The translations under genes were made by a program, and so were the position numbers. 64,000 nucleotides of DNA from Diphasiastrum complanatum. Lineage: Eukaryota > Streptophyta > Lycopodiopsida > Lycopodiales > Lycopodiaceae. The stretch's first letter is position 1. Every line of letters begins with the position of its first letter. The stretch spans positions 33,017 to 97,016 of the forward strand of contig MU831915.1 in NCBI GenBank assembly GCA_029204225.1, written 5' to 3'. Shown piece after piece: positions 23,058 through 34,910 of this stretch. Under the pieces are notes generated by a model. It was not told the DNA's origin and did no database searches. It saw only the letters and a program-made list of their open reading frames with translations.

Positions 23058-23620
23058 TGACTTTTCAAAGTTTATTAGTCTAAATTTCATTTGAATAAAC
23101 ACTTTTTGAAAGTGTGGAAATGATAGAATGCGAGTTTGAGTAGATTCAATTTGAATAAGTTGGGTACATTGAATCTAGACCCAAAATTGGTAGGATTAGC
23201 ATTTTGGTGGGAAAGCCAAGTGGCCAAATAGGATTTGGACCTGCTATAAAAGGATGTAACTCATGGAGAGAGTAATCTTCTCTCTTCTCTATCTCATTTC
23301 ATGCTTATACATGGTTCTCTTGGGTTCTACTATCCATTGGTGCACTATCTTGGTGATTGCTTGCAATTGTATGTGTAGAATGATCTATATTTGTTATTTT
23401 TGGATCCACACGTGTGAAATACAGTAGCTTTCTAATTTTGTACGGACAGCAACAGTACATAATCATTTCATTCAAGTTTGATCAAGTTCTATTAGTGCTT
23501 GCATCTCAAATTGTGTGTAGATGCTGATTTTTCTACATTGGTGAAATTGGTAGTGTATTTCTCTTTCTAGCCAAAGATCATTCAAGTAGATTGGATCTTA
23601 AGGATTTGAAATCTTTCACA
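23058..23620 (+). repeat. Right LTR of the collapsed copia, 5'-truncated
   Basis: It is collinear with 22,144-22,706 and the same length over that span, with few substitutions (for example ctcgtgg/ctcatgg). It keeps the TATA box and the CACACGTGTG palindrome at 23,407-23,416. Confidence 0.85.
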
Positions 23621-23625
23621 GCTAT

Positions 23626-24010
23626 GTGCCAACTTAAAAATTTGAAAGCGGCCTTACAACTGGCGCTTTTACCGAACACTGAATCCCAGAAGGTAATCAG
23701 AGTCAGTTTGAGAAAAATCCCACTTTATTAATAAATCTGAGAAGGTTTACATTTCAAGTGTGTGACCGACCCTAGTCTCCGGGGCGCTAGCATGCCAAGG
23801 CGAGAGCCATGACAACATTCCAGCAAGGGAGGCTGAGACTTGGTTGGAGCTCGCCCTGAGTCGCAACCCGCACTCCCCTATAGTATTGGTGTGATTCGGC
23901 ACCCCCCCCTCATACCAAGCACTCTACCCAAGCTGGTAAAGCACATTTTTCTCTCTCTAGGATTTTCTCTTTCTAGAAAGTCATTTTCTCTCTCTAGATT
24001 TTATTGATCC
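23626..24010 (-). repeat. Continuation of the interrupted LTR (homologous to 1490-1740)
   Basis: Shared phrases with the 1.1-kb LTR occur in the same order: 'tttatta..atctgagaaggtt', 'ctcccctatag', 'gtgattcgg', 'ctggtaaagcac'. This is the expected second half of the LTR begun at 21,385. Confidence 0.5.
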
Positions 24011-24049
24011 CCAAGCTTCCTTTAATCATGCCTAGATCGTGTGAGGTGA

Positions 24050-24507
24050 TTGCACATCGATCTGAGCTCTCTGGACTCCGCTAGAACCGACGAACGGCTG
24101 GATTCTGGTCACAGTGGCGTCGAGAGCAGCGCCGGCGCCGTTGGCGCCGGGAGCAGCAGGGGCGCTGCTGGCGCCGGAAGTAAAGCTTGTAAAGGTAGCT
24201 TTACAACACTATGCGTGTCTTTGACGTTGGCAGTCGTGGCGATTTAAAACTTAAGATTGTAAAGAATGAAAGTGAAGGGGGTTGGAGAAAAGATAGGGAG
24301 TTGAGAAATGGAAAAAAAAAAGTGAGGGAAAAACTTTGGCAACAAATTAGGCACAGAAGATTGGGGGGGGGAAGAGAATGGATGTACAAATGTCTTTAGA
24401 AAAAGAAGAGGGCAAATAAGAAAGAGAAAGCGGAAAAAATGTTGAAAACAAGGAAATAAAATTGAGTCCATGAATGCTTTTTGTTGAACTTCATTCTTTC
24501 ATTCTTT
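24050..24507. other. Short GC-rich segment and purine-rich tract, no gene supported
   Basis: At 24,110-24,185 the sequence is strongly GC-rich, with repeated 'ggcgcc' and 'gcagc', and could encode a Gly/Ala/Ser run. The purine-rich stretch from 24,250 to 24,440 has homopolymer runs. A polypyrimidine stretch ending TTTTATAG at about 24,524 looks like a splice acceptor, but the sequence beyond it gives no recognised exon. Confidence 0.4.
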
Positions 24508-25020
24508 TCATTTCTTTTTTATAGGATACAAATAAGAGATCATCAGTTCATTGGGCATGTTCAATCTATTTGCCCTTCTTGTCTTCAGCATCTCGATTCT
24601 GTCGGTGGATCGCAACAACCAATCGGACGAAACGGAGCTACACATAAGGATTACGAGCAGATTGGGCCAAACATTGGGTGCATGTTTTCCATAAAGCCCA
24701 TCGTATACCATCGTTCCACGCATCAGATGAAATGTAAGATCTGCCCTTATTGCCACCAGAGCCATAACATAGTCTTAAATAAGCTCAAGGCTACGAGCAC
24801 TGCCTTTTACCATTCTGCTTGAGAATGCAGAAGGGCTATGAGGTTGGCTGGTGTCAGCTTTATGAGGTTCTCGACCTTGCTAGGTAATGTGTAGTCACAT
24901 CTTGTCGTGATATATGGATATTTTTTGATGAAGAGGGTCAGTTGTTCTGCATCGGGTATTATATAGAACTTCTGGTAGTAAAGTTGGTGTACTGAAGTAG
25001 GTCCACCATGAATATCATCA
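24508..25020 (-). pseudogene. Unknown degraded coding sequence
   Basis: The minus strand shows protein-like stretches in two or three frames. Near 24,880-24,990 reads 'YYQKFYIIPDAEQLTLFIKK' and a Leu/Asn-rich continuation. At 24,508-24,765 an 85-residue open frame has 'FHLMRGTMVYDGLYGKHAPN' and ends in a basic 'LKTRRANRLN' segment. I do not recognise the family. The composition looks like genuine decayed protein rather than chance. Confidence 0.3.
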
Positions 25021-25700
25021 GAGTGGGGAGGGACGGTGGAGGTGGATGGAAGGTCTATTTTTTGAGGAGATGAAGCAATAGGGGTAGAGAAGCAACGTGG
25101 GGTGAGGTGGTGCGAGTCGGAGAGGCATATTCTAGCTCAGGCATGGTGGGGTTGCATTGGAGTGTGGAGGTGGTGGCTTGGCCTGAGCGGCATATTGGAG
25201 ATCTTGGTCGAAGGTGTGGTCTCCACCAGTTTGGAGGTCGAAATGGAAAAAAGTGAGCTGGAGTTGTTTGTAGTCGATGATGGAGGTGAATTCGATGAAT
25301 GGGAAGTCTAAAATGGTGCAGGGATGGCGGATGGACGGATCTTGGACAATGGCATTATGGTTTGCAATTATCGCATGGTGGCAGAGGATGAGGGTGGTGG
25401 GGTGGTATTGGTGGCAATTATAATATAGGGCATGGAGCTCGTTGTAGGCTAGGCAGAGGGCATTTGGAAGGGCTGCGGTAGTTGTGCAGCAGTGCTTGAT
25501 GTGCTCTGCAAGGGCTTCTGTTGGTGGCTCTGGTGAAGCTACTGGCTTGTACTCCAGTGCATACTGTACCTGTCATGTGTTGTGAAGGTGAAGGGAGAAA
25601 CGGGAGTGGAACGAAGAGAGGGGGATCTTGCATGTGATCTAGCTTCAATTGGAAGCGTCAATCATGAGGAAAAGTAATAATGGCGCAAGGTGCCATTGGG
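25021..25700. other. Unassigned; C-rich on the minus strand
   Basis: The plus strand is G-rich (gtggtgg, ggaggtgg runs), so the minus strand reads as Pro/His-rich peptides with stops. Nothing here supports a gene. Confidence 0.4.
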
Positions 25701-25759
25701 ATGGATCAAACTATGGGTTTTGGATTGGAGGGTCAAAAATAGGGTTGCCCCTAATGATT

Positions 25760-26680
25760 CATCTAACAGGTCCAACTGGTCTCCAGAACGAAAATGCTCT
25801 CCTTCATGTAGACTGTTCTTGAGTCAACTTTTGTGAAAAATCGGATGCATTTGAGCTCCTTCTAGGAGGTCCAACTGGTAAGCTAAGGATCCGATCTTTT
25901 ACAAGATCTAACATAGTCCTCTGTACCTAGGGGACCATTTGTATTGCTTGCCAGTACGCATTACACTAGAATCCTATAGGATTCTTCAATACTCCCAAAC
26001 TCCCATTTGAAAGTCTCAAGGCGATTATTTCAGATTAGCATAATGCCAGTTCCTATCTTGGGTACACTAGACATTCTTACGTGCTATCTATAGCATTTCG
26101 TGCATGTAGAAAATCCGATACCTTCTAAAACTTGATCATACGAGTCTCTAACGAAATGAGTGATATAGGTTTAAAACTGTACATAAGCATGAACGGGCTA
26201 TAGTTGATAGCCAAATGCTTACTATAACTTAATCTCCATCAAGGATAACTTCCTCTCCGAGGAGATTGCAATCAAAATGTAGATATCATCTGATCTTTTG
26301 ATCACATAGGTAAACATGTTCTTAAACGATCAAGTATAACTAGAATCTGAACTATGATTCGTCAATCATAATTCATCGGATTCTTGTCCTATACTTAATA
26401 AGAGAACGCGATACCCTAGCATCGGCAACTCAATCAAGGGCAGATACACTTCCCAATGAGATTGCCACCGGAAAATATCCAAAAATGCCCTTACTTTAGC
26501 CATGGCACAAAGTGTCATTCCAAAGTTAGGGTCCAATCTAGAATACGTCTAGAATTTACTCTTAAGTTCTAATCTAGAATAATTTAAGATTCATCGGAAT
26601 CCCATTACGTGAAGTTCTAACTTTTGGCAACCAACAACTCTCCAACTCTCCTGAGTCTCTATCTGTTTGTGCAATCTTGC
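25760..26680. repeat. Dispersed non-coding repeat, copy A
   Basis: This is collinear with 33,200-33,960. Shared landmarks in order are 'ggtcca..tggtctccagaa', 'ggattct', 'aacgatcaagtat', '.tgattcgtcaatcata' and 'caatctagaata..ttaagatt'. Divergence is substantial, so the copies are old. It has no coding capacity and may be part of a decayed LTR element. Confidence 0.65.
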
Positions 26681-27417
26681 TATTTATTAGTACTTTTCAT
26701 TTTGTTTTCTGAATGATATCAAACAATAAGTGAATTTAATAAATGTGTTCATAAAGATTGCAATCAAAACCTTTGCAATATGATTTATTTATGAGCCTAT
26801 TAAAACATACCTTATTGTCTCTCTTGGCTATTGTTGATACATGTGTCATTGATCTTCTTTTCATTGCTTATCAACACCAACACCACATTAAACAATTAAA
26901 AAGTTTAATAGTGTATTGATTAAAAAAAAATTAAATAACAAATATAACATTATCTATCTATTGTATTTTTTTTTACAATCTTTACTAAATCTAATTCTAA
27001 ATAAGCGACAATTTAAAATCTTCAATAAATTTAACTATAAATTAGTTGTACAATCTAATGTAGATTTGTCGATTGTTCTTCCAGCATCATTATTTGACTT
27101 CTTGATTTCGTTTGAAATCTCGTGAGCAGTGCATGCATCTAACTTCTATTTACATACAATTCTAAAAAATATTCAACTTAGACTAGTTACAATATGTTTA
27201 CAATAGTCAAAAGATATAATTTCAATTTATCTGTAATCTATGATATCTAGATCTAACATATATATATAGTCTCAAAACTAAAATCATAATACATCTAAAC
27301 AAGTATCAATTTCAATCCTAAATGAATTTAACTTTCAATCTACAATTCAAAAATCATTCAACTTTACAACATCTATAATTCAAAAGAACATGTTGATAAT
27401 GAATACTCATCAAGCAA

Positions 27418-27420
<3 letters not shown>
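26681..27420. other. AT-rich intergenic sequence, nothing recognised
   Basis: Very AT-rich, with homopolymer runs and no open frame longer than a shadow. Confidence 0.6.

Positions 27421-27498
<78 letters not shown>
27421..27498. repeat. (TC)39 microsatellite
   Basis: 78 bp of perfect TC dinucleotide repeat, expected to be highly polymorphic in length. The following sequence to 29,400 has no recognised gene, apart from a few 'gccatgtgtggcaa'-type short repeats at 27,740-27,990. Confidence 0.97.
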
Positions 27499-27502
<4 letters not shown>

Positions 27503-29657
27503 TCTCTCAATCCCCCAATTTCAAATTCTTTCACTCTCATTTCCATTCATATTGTTCTTCTCTTGAAAAATGAGCACACCTCACTCTAAACAATGAGAAT
27601 GCAAGATGAGACTTCATAAATGTCCTACATGCAAAGTGAGTCTACCCCCTCCCAAAAAGTGCGCAAGTTTTTTCCCGCGCCTTTTTTTTTGGAATTTTTT
27701 TTTTTTTGCGTAATTGTGCCACACCCATGGCCTAGAAACTTGCCATGTGTGGCAAGTTGGCAACCAAAAATTTCACTCTCTATAATATAGCCATACATGG
27801 CAAAATTCTAAGGTTTTGCATAACCACCATGTGTGCCAATGCCACACTCAATAAATTCTAACAATTTATTTTCGATAGATGATGGCGTGGCATTGCCACA
27901 TGTGGCTTAGCAATGATCAAAAGTCTATTGGTAAGGTGGACCTCCAGCACTATTTATTATTATAGTGTGGAAATGCCATGTGCCATTGCTTGTGACCATT
28001 GTCACACAAGACCACATGAATTTACGAGTCATCCTTTGTTGTTTGCGTGACTATGAGTGCAAAAGAAAACACCTCAAGATCCTACTTATAAGACCCACAC
28101 AAAGGAATAATAGTGAGATAAAACCACGCAACCAATGAGAAGCTATTGATCAATCTCCAACAACATTGCCCCCAAGTCACATGATAGGATGCACGTGTAG
28201 AGAGAGAGAAAACTGGCAATGAAAAAGGAATGGGAGTAGGACGAGTTTTCCTATGAGTATATAGGCCTCGCTTTCTCTATGCATGCCCCCATGCAAGCTT
28301 ATAGTATTCCCATACATCTGGTTCATTATTGTTGATATTCTACACCATCCCAATAACTCTCAACCTCATGGCCTATAATGTCAAGATGAGATATAGCTTT
28401 CCCACATCTTCAAGAGAATCATCTTCTAGGATGGTAATGGAATTTTGAAATCTCCATAACCTAATAAGAGCATAATCACAAATGCTCGCATAGAAACACT
28501 ATATGAAAGAGCTTGTTATATAGCATATAGGTCTATAGCCTCATTCGCATCATCCTTATTCTTTAGCCACCAAATTAACCTTTCACTGGCTACAATTGAT
28601 TGACCCAATGTCCAAGCCTACCACAAGTTGAATACTAAAAATTGAAATGAAAAAAACAAAAAAACACAGCATGTTACTAGTGATATTACTGCTGAACAAC
28701 GGCAAGTGAATACGAGTTTAAGTATGACACGATAAACAGGGGACAAAGAAATGCATTAAATCATGAGAATAAATGCTTCTAGTGTGTACTCAGAATTATC
28801 GCGAGAAAATGGAATTCAAGAATGCATCTTCAGAAGAGCAACAAAAAGCACATCATTTCACTAGATTGCTTCACATGGAAAGCACAGACACAATCAGAGC
28901 AATTACATGCTCTTTCCCAGACTACATTTTGTTGTCATCTATGGTGGGCGTAAAAGTTAAGCATGGAGTATGATATTCTCCTTTTTCCATGCTAATCCTT
29001 TGATGTTTAATGTTAAACCAGTCATACTTGAAAGTTTCTATGATCATTGATTTTCAGGCGAAATTAATTCACAATGTTGTCAAAAAATTTTATAATAGTC
29101 AGGTTTGAGAATGTGAGTGTGTATACATATACCATAGACTACACATGTATGTGATAATTTATTTGTTAATTTGCTTACCTAAATTTACATCTCTATTGAG
29201 AGGCACGTGGCATGTGGCACCAACTCAACTAGAAAGATATAAAAAATCAAACCAATCCATATATCCAAAAGGTAAATCTTCAGCCTGTATATGCTTTGTA
29301 CTGGCTGTAAACAGAACAAAAAAAAATTCAACATTAGTTGATGTTCAAAGCTTATGGAATCACCAGAAGCCTTCAGAAAAGCAACTGTCATTGATTTCTA
29401 TGAAAAAATCATAATGGATCGTACACTCTTACAGCATCAGAGCATTGACATGTAATGTCCAAAACCTGTGAAAGACATTCAAGAATCTTGGCAAAAATAC
29501 ACATATCACAATTTAACAGCACCAAATCAGGAGTCTCGAAAGGCTAAGAAAAGTATCATTACAGCATCTTCGTTATGGATAAATGTTTAAATTATCAACC
29601 CACAAAAAATTACCAGATGAGATTGTTACGCATGCTTGGTACAATCCATTCTCATAA

Positions 29658-29969
29658 TCAGAAAAAGTTGTTGTATTGGCTCGTAAGAGATCCCTTGAGA
29701 TTACTATAAAGATTATAGAGTGAGTACTGGTGGAGACTATTGATCTGATACCAAGAATTCATCACTTCATCATGCTGGTCTGTGCCAGAGAATGTCACTT
29801 GAATGCTTAGACTGCAATCCACCTTCCCCCCATTGGTTTTGCAACTAGAAGTACGTATTGCACAGTCCTGCTTCTTTAGACAGACAAAGGATGTTTTGCC
29901 TTCACAAGACTTGCACCCATCATCTTTCCACAGCATATTGATTAACCTTCCTTTGTCAAAATTCAGAAC
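29658..29969 (-). CDS. Exon 3 (terminal) of the host gene encoding a secreted Cys-rich plant protein
   Basis: This exon supplies 103 residues and the TGA stop. It begins after the acceptor CTTCTTTGCAG|GTT and continues the frame of exon 2 in phase 0. It holds most of the cysteines, in 'DDGCKSCEGKTSFVCLKKQD', 'CAIRTSSCK' and 'VDCSLSIQ', and ends with a conserved-looking 'QYSLYNLYSNLKGSLTSQYN' tail. There are no stops or frameshifts, unlike almost every other frame here. Intron 2 (29,970-30,047) is only 78 bp. The 3' UTR should lie below 29,658; about 29,400-29,657 is plausible, but no strong poly-A signal decided it. Confidence 0.85.
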   Translation of the reverse strand, partial: VLNFDKGRLINMLWKDDGCKSCEGKTSFVCLKKQDCAIRTSSCKTNGGKVDCSLSIQVTFSGTDQHDEVMNSWYQINSLHQYSLYNLYSNLKGSLTSQYNNFF

Positions 29970-30047
29970 CTGCAAAGAAGGAAATCATAACGCTAACTTC
30001 CACAATTTCAAATAAGCAAAACACAAATGGACATCAGAAATATTTAC

Positions 30048-30155
30048 CAGTGAGAAACTAGTCACAATGTATGTGTTATCTGCAACAAAATGTGGCGGAG
30101 ACTTGGCTGCAAATTTGCTCCCTGCAAATGCTACCATAAATCCTCCTGCTTCTGC
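30048..30155 (-). CDS. Exon 2 of the host gene
   Basis: This 108-bp exon gives 36 residues and begins 'AEAGGFMVAFAGSKFAAKSP'. The acceptor is TTATCGCAG|GCA and the donor CTG|GTAAAT, both phase 0. Joined to exon 1 after 'SSFNP' and exon 3 at 'VLNFDKG', it gives uninterrupted protein whose pattern I recall from a conserved plant family. The short size, with the next exon 78 bp away and the previous one 12.7 kb away, is notable. Confidence 0.85.
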
Positions 30156-30939
30156 CTGCGATAAGAAATGCAATTTGTGCTCAGGTTTAGATATAAACCA
30201 AAATCCATAAACGCAGTATACCATACATCAATGTTCACCAGCTGTACTAACTTACATTAACAACCACAGTGCAGCTGTTGCAAGCAGTGCAAAAACATGA
30301 AACAGAAGATAACATATTCTACATTGATCAAAGTTAACCATGGCCCCAATTACATATTATTCCGTATATCTTGATGTTGCACTATGCACTTATTCCTTTA
30401 CATATGACAGTGTTCAAAGAAAGATCACCAGAGCTTTCCATTCCCCAATTGTTGCTGCCATAGAAATTGGATGATTGACTAGGATACAAACAGAATGTAA
30501 TTGTGGACCCAAAATTTGAAATTTAAAACATTCTGGGAAGAAAAATCACAAACAAAACCAGTAAAGGGCATAACTATTAGACAGAAATAAAGCTCACCAG
30601 AAAATGCTAAACAGATTGATGAATTTAGGAACATGAGAACGAAAAGTCAAAGAAAGTTTGAAGCAAAGAAAATCACAAGAACATAGTGAACTTGGGATGG
30701 GCATCACCTAACCAGATGTCCCCAGTCCCTCACAAATATATATGCTATCCAATCCTCGCAACTTGCTACACTGGCCAACACTTTTGCAGTTGTCCATTGA
30801 CCCTCGTCGCAAAAAACACATCCCAAAAATAATCCCAAATCAAATTACTGGTAGCCGCAACAAAAAAATCAGCTACCTTTATAAGACTTTCTATGAGCTT
30901 TTCACCTGTCAATACACTGATTGTCATAAAATCGTGACG

Positions 30940-32285
30940 TATGTTTGCAATTGTGGAACAGTATACCATTCGAGAATTTTTGATATTTCGGAATGGAAAG
31001 GTTTGTGTACCTACTGATGATGAGCTCAAACGCAAGATTTTGTTTGCATGTCATGACATACCCTATGCAGGACATCCCGGTATACACAGAACTCTTGACT
31101 TGGTCAGAAGAGAGTTTTATTGGCCAAAACTCAAGCCATATGTCGAGTCATATGTGATTAAATTCAAGCCCTGTCAACTGGCTAAGGCTGAACGCCTTAA
31201 GGTTGGTGGTTTGTTGCATCCAATGGATATCCCTGATAAGAGATGGGAAAGCATATTAATGGATTTTGTAGTAATTCTATTTGGCAGGTTAACCAAGTTA
31301 GCTGCGTCATACCAGTTAAGTCAACTATTAAGGCTTCTGATTTAGCTTAGATCTTTGTTGAAAGATTATTTCGGTTGTATGGACTGTCGAGTGACATTGT
31401 TAGTGATAGAGAACCTAAGTTCACTGGTCACTTCTAGTCAGCAGTATTCCATAAACTGGAAGCTTCCCTTCGTTTTAGTTCTTCTGATCATCCTGAATCA
31501 AAATGGCCAGATGGAAAGGAGTAATCAAACTATGGAAGATATGTTGAGGACATATGTTTCTCACAGGCAATCTCATTGGGAAGATTACCTTCCTCCGATT
31601 GAGTTTGCATACAATAGTAGAAAGCATTCTGCTACAGGTTACAGTCCTTTTATGCTTATGTACGGTTTTCAACCTAGACCTCCTGTTAATGTGGAGACGA
31701 AATATATTTAAGATCCAGAAGGTTGCAGATTTCCTGCATGATATGCAAGAAATGTTGCAAGTGGCTAAGGATAGTATCCGGAGATAGAGCTAAGCATTAT
31801 GCCTATCTTAAGAGATCTCCCAGAGATTTTAAAGTTGATGATTGGGTATTTCTTAGAATACCGAAAGATTCTAAGACGTTATGTACCGGAAAGCATTATA
31901 AACTGTCTACCAGATATTGTGGACCGCTCAGGACTGTACAAAGAATCGGTTCTTTAGCTTATGAACTAGATCTTCAAGGCAAATCTATTGCACATCCAGC
32001 ATTTCATGTGAGCCGATTAAAATTAAGTTTACATGAAGGTGATACAGTTGGATTTGATGAGGATCTATCCCACCTAGAAGGTTTATCGCTTAGTGTACCT
32101 TTGGAACCTAAGGAAGTGCTCAAAACCATAGATAAACAATCGAGGAATGGTTCTATCTCTGAGTGCTTAATTCAATGGAAAGGTCGGACTGAGGATGATG
32201 ATTCGTGGGAGAGAGTTGATAGCATAAAAGAGAATTTCCCTAAGTTCCGCTTCTGAGGACAGGAGCAATTCAAGGGGGGGTAAAA
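30940..32285 (+). pseudogene. Gypsy chromovirus integrase with chromodomain, 5'-truncated
   Basis: The order is integrase zinc-binding region, catalytic core, C-terminal domain and chromodomain. 'HDIPYAGHPGIHRTLDLVRR' begins the HHCC domain, and the first Cys of its CxxC is replaced (FKPC). The core shows 'DIVSDREPKFTGHF' in one frame and 'ESNGQMERSNQTMEDMLRTY' in another. Then 'PPIEFAYNSRKHSATGYSPF' follows, and 'VHPAFHVS'-type and 'LIQWKGRTEDDDSWE' chromodomain residues end the frame near 32,256. There are at least three frameshifts and an in-frame stop. A polypurine tract AAGGGGGGG (32,272-32,280) precedes the LTR. It is inserted antisense to the host gene. Confidence 0.85.
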
Positions 32286-32749
32286 TGTTGCGTCCACGTC
32301 CAGGATATAGGATTCGGCATAATCCTAGACTTATTGGTTACGGTACTCCAGTGCTCGAGTTTATTGGTAACGCCACGTTATTCCGGACAAGGCCAATAAG
32401 GTAATTAATACACACTAATTGGAGTTAGTACATGATTTAGGACACTCAATGCATGTATAGAGTATCCATAGCAATGGAATTTCTCAATTGGGGAGTTTAG
32501 GCCTTGCGTGACTACATGCATAGGAAGGTCTTGGGTCTATTTATTCCTTGGAAACTTGCCCTACTCCATCATTGTTGTGGTGATTCATTGCCAGGTCCTC
32601 TCACTCCACTCTTGCTTCCTATTCCTTGGCTCGGGGGTGAAGCTTTTGGAAATTGATCGGTTACTTCTACTTGGTTGGGTGGTTTACTCCACAGTGTGTT
32701 CTCTTGTGTTTGGACTTCCAAGCAGGATCTTGAGGAGCTTTCCCTTACA
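32286..32749 (+). repeat. Gypsy 3' LTR (464 bp) in host intron
   Basis: It begins TGTTGCGTCC right after the polypurine tract and ends ..CCTTACA. It resembles the LTR at 45,521-46,035, sharing 'taggattcgg.ata.tcctag', 'cacactaattggagttagta' and 'ggatcttgaggag'. The target-site duplication could not be tested because the 5' part of the element is gone. Confidence 0.75.
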
Positions 32750-33170
32750 ATTTCCCTCGAATTGCACACTAGACGTCCAGGCAAGTCTCCTTGCCAAAGC
32801 CCTACATAGCATCACCTCCTTGTCATCCCCCTCCAAACGCTGCACCCAAGCCCCTCCCACTGGGAGTAATTAGGACATCTCATTGCGACACATTTGCAAC
32901 CTAACTGACCACATCTCCCGCTACCCGATGAGTCACTACCAATTCCATGCAAAATCCACCATCATAAGTTCTACGTCTCACCAAGCTATTAATCATGATG
33001 ATATCTTATGAGGCCCCAATCCTCACATCATCACAATTAATATATTGGCTAAGTTGAGAACCCCGACCGATTACAAGATTGACTCCATGGTTAGATATAA
33101 CGAACTATGGTTAGTTAAGTATGATTAGTTAAGGGCATGACATACTTCCCCATTTAAACAAGTTATATCC
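32750..33170. other. Intron sequence, unassigned, ending in a possible gypsy 3' junction
   Basis: No gene. On the minus strand the sequence around 33,140-33,185 reads 'TTTTGAGGATATAACTTG..', then 'GGGGAAGTATGTCATG'. This pattern is seen where a gypsy polyprotein ends ('GAGGAC.....GGGGGAGA') and an LTR begins, so a minus-strand LTR may start at about 33,150. Confidence 0.3.
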
Positions 33171-33199
33171 TCAAAACCTAAAGTTAGGGAAGTTGGCTA

Positions 33200-33960
33200 T
33201 TCCCCTTGTTCCTTTGAAATGCGAGTGGTCCTTACATCAAAAAAGATACTTGGTAACAATACATTTATATAATCAATAAATTCACAAAAAATGACTCTTC
33301 CAGCAGGTCCAATTGATCTCCAGAATCCGGATGGTCCTTATCATGTAAGCTTACATGAAAAATGGGATGTACTTGATTTCCTTTCGAGAGTTCTAATTGG
33401 TCAATGGTAAGCCAAAGATCCAATCATGAGCTCATAAGTTGTAATGCTCATTAGTTTGGAAATCCTTCGGGATTCTCAAATACACCCAATCTCCATCGAG
33501 AGCCAACTATCTCTAATCAAAGACAAAAAAGAAAAGGAACAAAGATATTTCCAAGAACCATCATCTTCATATATCATCCTCACCTAACGATCAAGTATTA
33601 ATTTGTGATTCATCAATCACAATGATTAGGATTTGAATCGTGATTTATCAATTATAACTCATTGAGTTGTTAATCCATACTTGATAACATGAGGATGAAC
33701 AAGAGCATGTTCAAAATGTGAACAATACTACTCTCACAAGACGTATGAGCCACTCTTAAGTCCTTTCCATGTTAGCTGCATCAAATTGAATAACCTTTAA
33801 GTTTCAATCTAGGCTACATCTAGATAACATCACTCGTAAACTCCAATCTAGAATAACTTAAGATTTCCCAAAAGTTCATCACATGAAGTTTTGACTTTTG
33901 GTCCATGCTAAACTCCAACTCCATCTAAGTTTTCTAGATAATTCTCTAGCAGTTCAACTT
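33200..33960. repeat. Dispersed non-coding repeat, copy B (in host intron)
   Basis: Collinear with copy A at 25,760-26,680, in the same orientation. It lies just upstream, in the minus sense, of the possible LTR junction at 33,150, so the repeat may be the 3' untranslated part of a gypsy family. Confidence 0.65.
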
Positions 33961-34299
33961 ATTTCCAATCGGAAAATAATTCAAACCCAGAGTTCCTATG
34001 TATCCTATGTACATAACCATCCAAGTCCCCAAAATGAATCACTTTGATTGTGAATTAAATACAATACATATAACTAACAGTAATAGTGAATAATCTCACA
34101 TTATAGTTGTTAGGATCTAGTCATGGATCCAACATATTCTAACAAGACCGGTAGCTCGAGAGGTCCTAGGACCAATTTGAGACGATCGATGACTCACCAT
34201 CAAAGGAACCTGAGGCCAGTCGTGTCTAGGTGTGTTGCAATCGCAACCCGATGTACTTGCACATGACGTGCTACGTGGCGAGTTCAATAGAGGCTAGAA

Positions 34300-34910
34300 A
34301 TGACATACAACTGACCAAGTTAACCCGTAATTTGGCAGGCAGTGACTATCAACTACAGGATGTTGCTGACCAGCGGCGAGTTCAAACTACGCCAAACTGC
34401 TCCACATCTGGGTTGACTTTAAGAAGTTATTTCGAACCCAATTTATTCCACCAACTGTGCATGACTTGTGTGGTCTACCTCGGTCACATTGTGACGACAG
34501 AGGAGATAGTTGTAGATCCAACCAACGTGGTTATAATATTGAGTTGGCCTTGGCCAACTAATATTCATCAGCTACGCTCTTTTTTGCGCTTTTGCGTATT
34601 TTATCACAGATTCGTCGAACAATTTTCAGGCACTGAAGGAAGTGGTGGCCACTGCACCTAAGGACTCCAAAAGCCATTTCATTTAGAGGCCGATGCAAGT
34701 GACATCACAATAGGGGCAGTCCTCAGCTAGGAGGGGAGGTCAATAGCTTTTGAAATAAAATCCTAACTCCCACTCAGCAAAGGTACTTGACACATGAGAA
34801 GGAACTGTATGCAATTATACATTCATTCAAGGTGTGGCGACACTATTTACATGGTGCCAAATTTTATGTTTATATAGACCATCATACTGCTTTTGCAATC
34901 AGCCAAAATC
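34300..34910 (+). pseudogene. Gypsy RT/RNase H fragment
   Basis: The frame from about 34,470 to 34,630 reads 'YLGHIVTTEEIVVDPTNVV' and then 'QLRSFLRFCVFYHRFVEQFS', the signature at the end of gypsy RT. After frameshifts and stops, RNase H residues follow: 'FHLEADASDITIGAVLS' with the catalytic Asp, and 'HEKELYAII'-like and 'VWRHYLHGAKFYVYIDHH'-like phrases to about 34,880. It is badly decayed and lacks LTRs. Confidence 0.75.

Larger units (their letters stand above)
22057..23620 (+). mobile_element. Internally collapsed copia element (two LTRs, 351-bp interior)
   Basis: The left LTR spans 22,057-22,706 (650 bp; starts TGTGAAAG, ends CTTTCACA). The right LTR matches it closely from 23,058 to 23,620 (563 bp) but lacks the first 87 bp. 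The interior keeps a perfect PBS (TGGTATCAGAGC, 22,707) and 351 bp of non-coding leader, and joins directly to the truncated right LTR with no polypurine tract. Flanks read ACTAT (22,052-22,056) and GCTAT (23,621-23,625), a 4/5 target duplication. A single deletion removed all coding sequence and the start of the 3' LTR. Confidence 0.85.

Noticed and set aside
24050-24247. Gly/Ala/Ser-rich frame in the GC-rich patch
   Set aside because: Low-complexity composition, no start context, no homologous motif; probably the edge of an LTR or a simple-sequence expansion.
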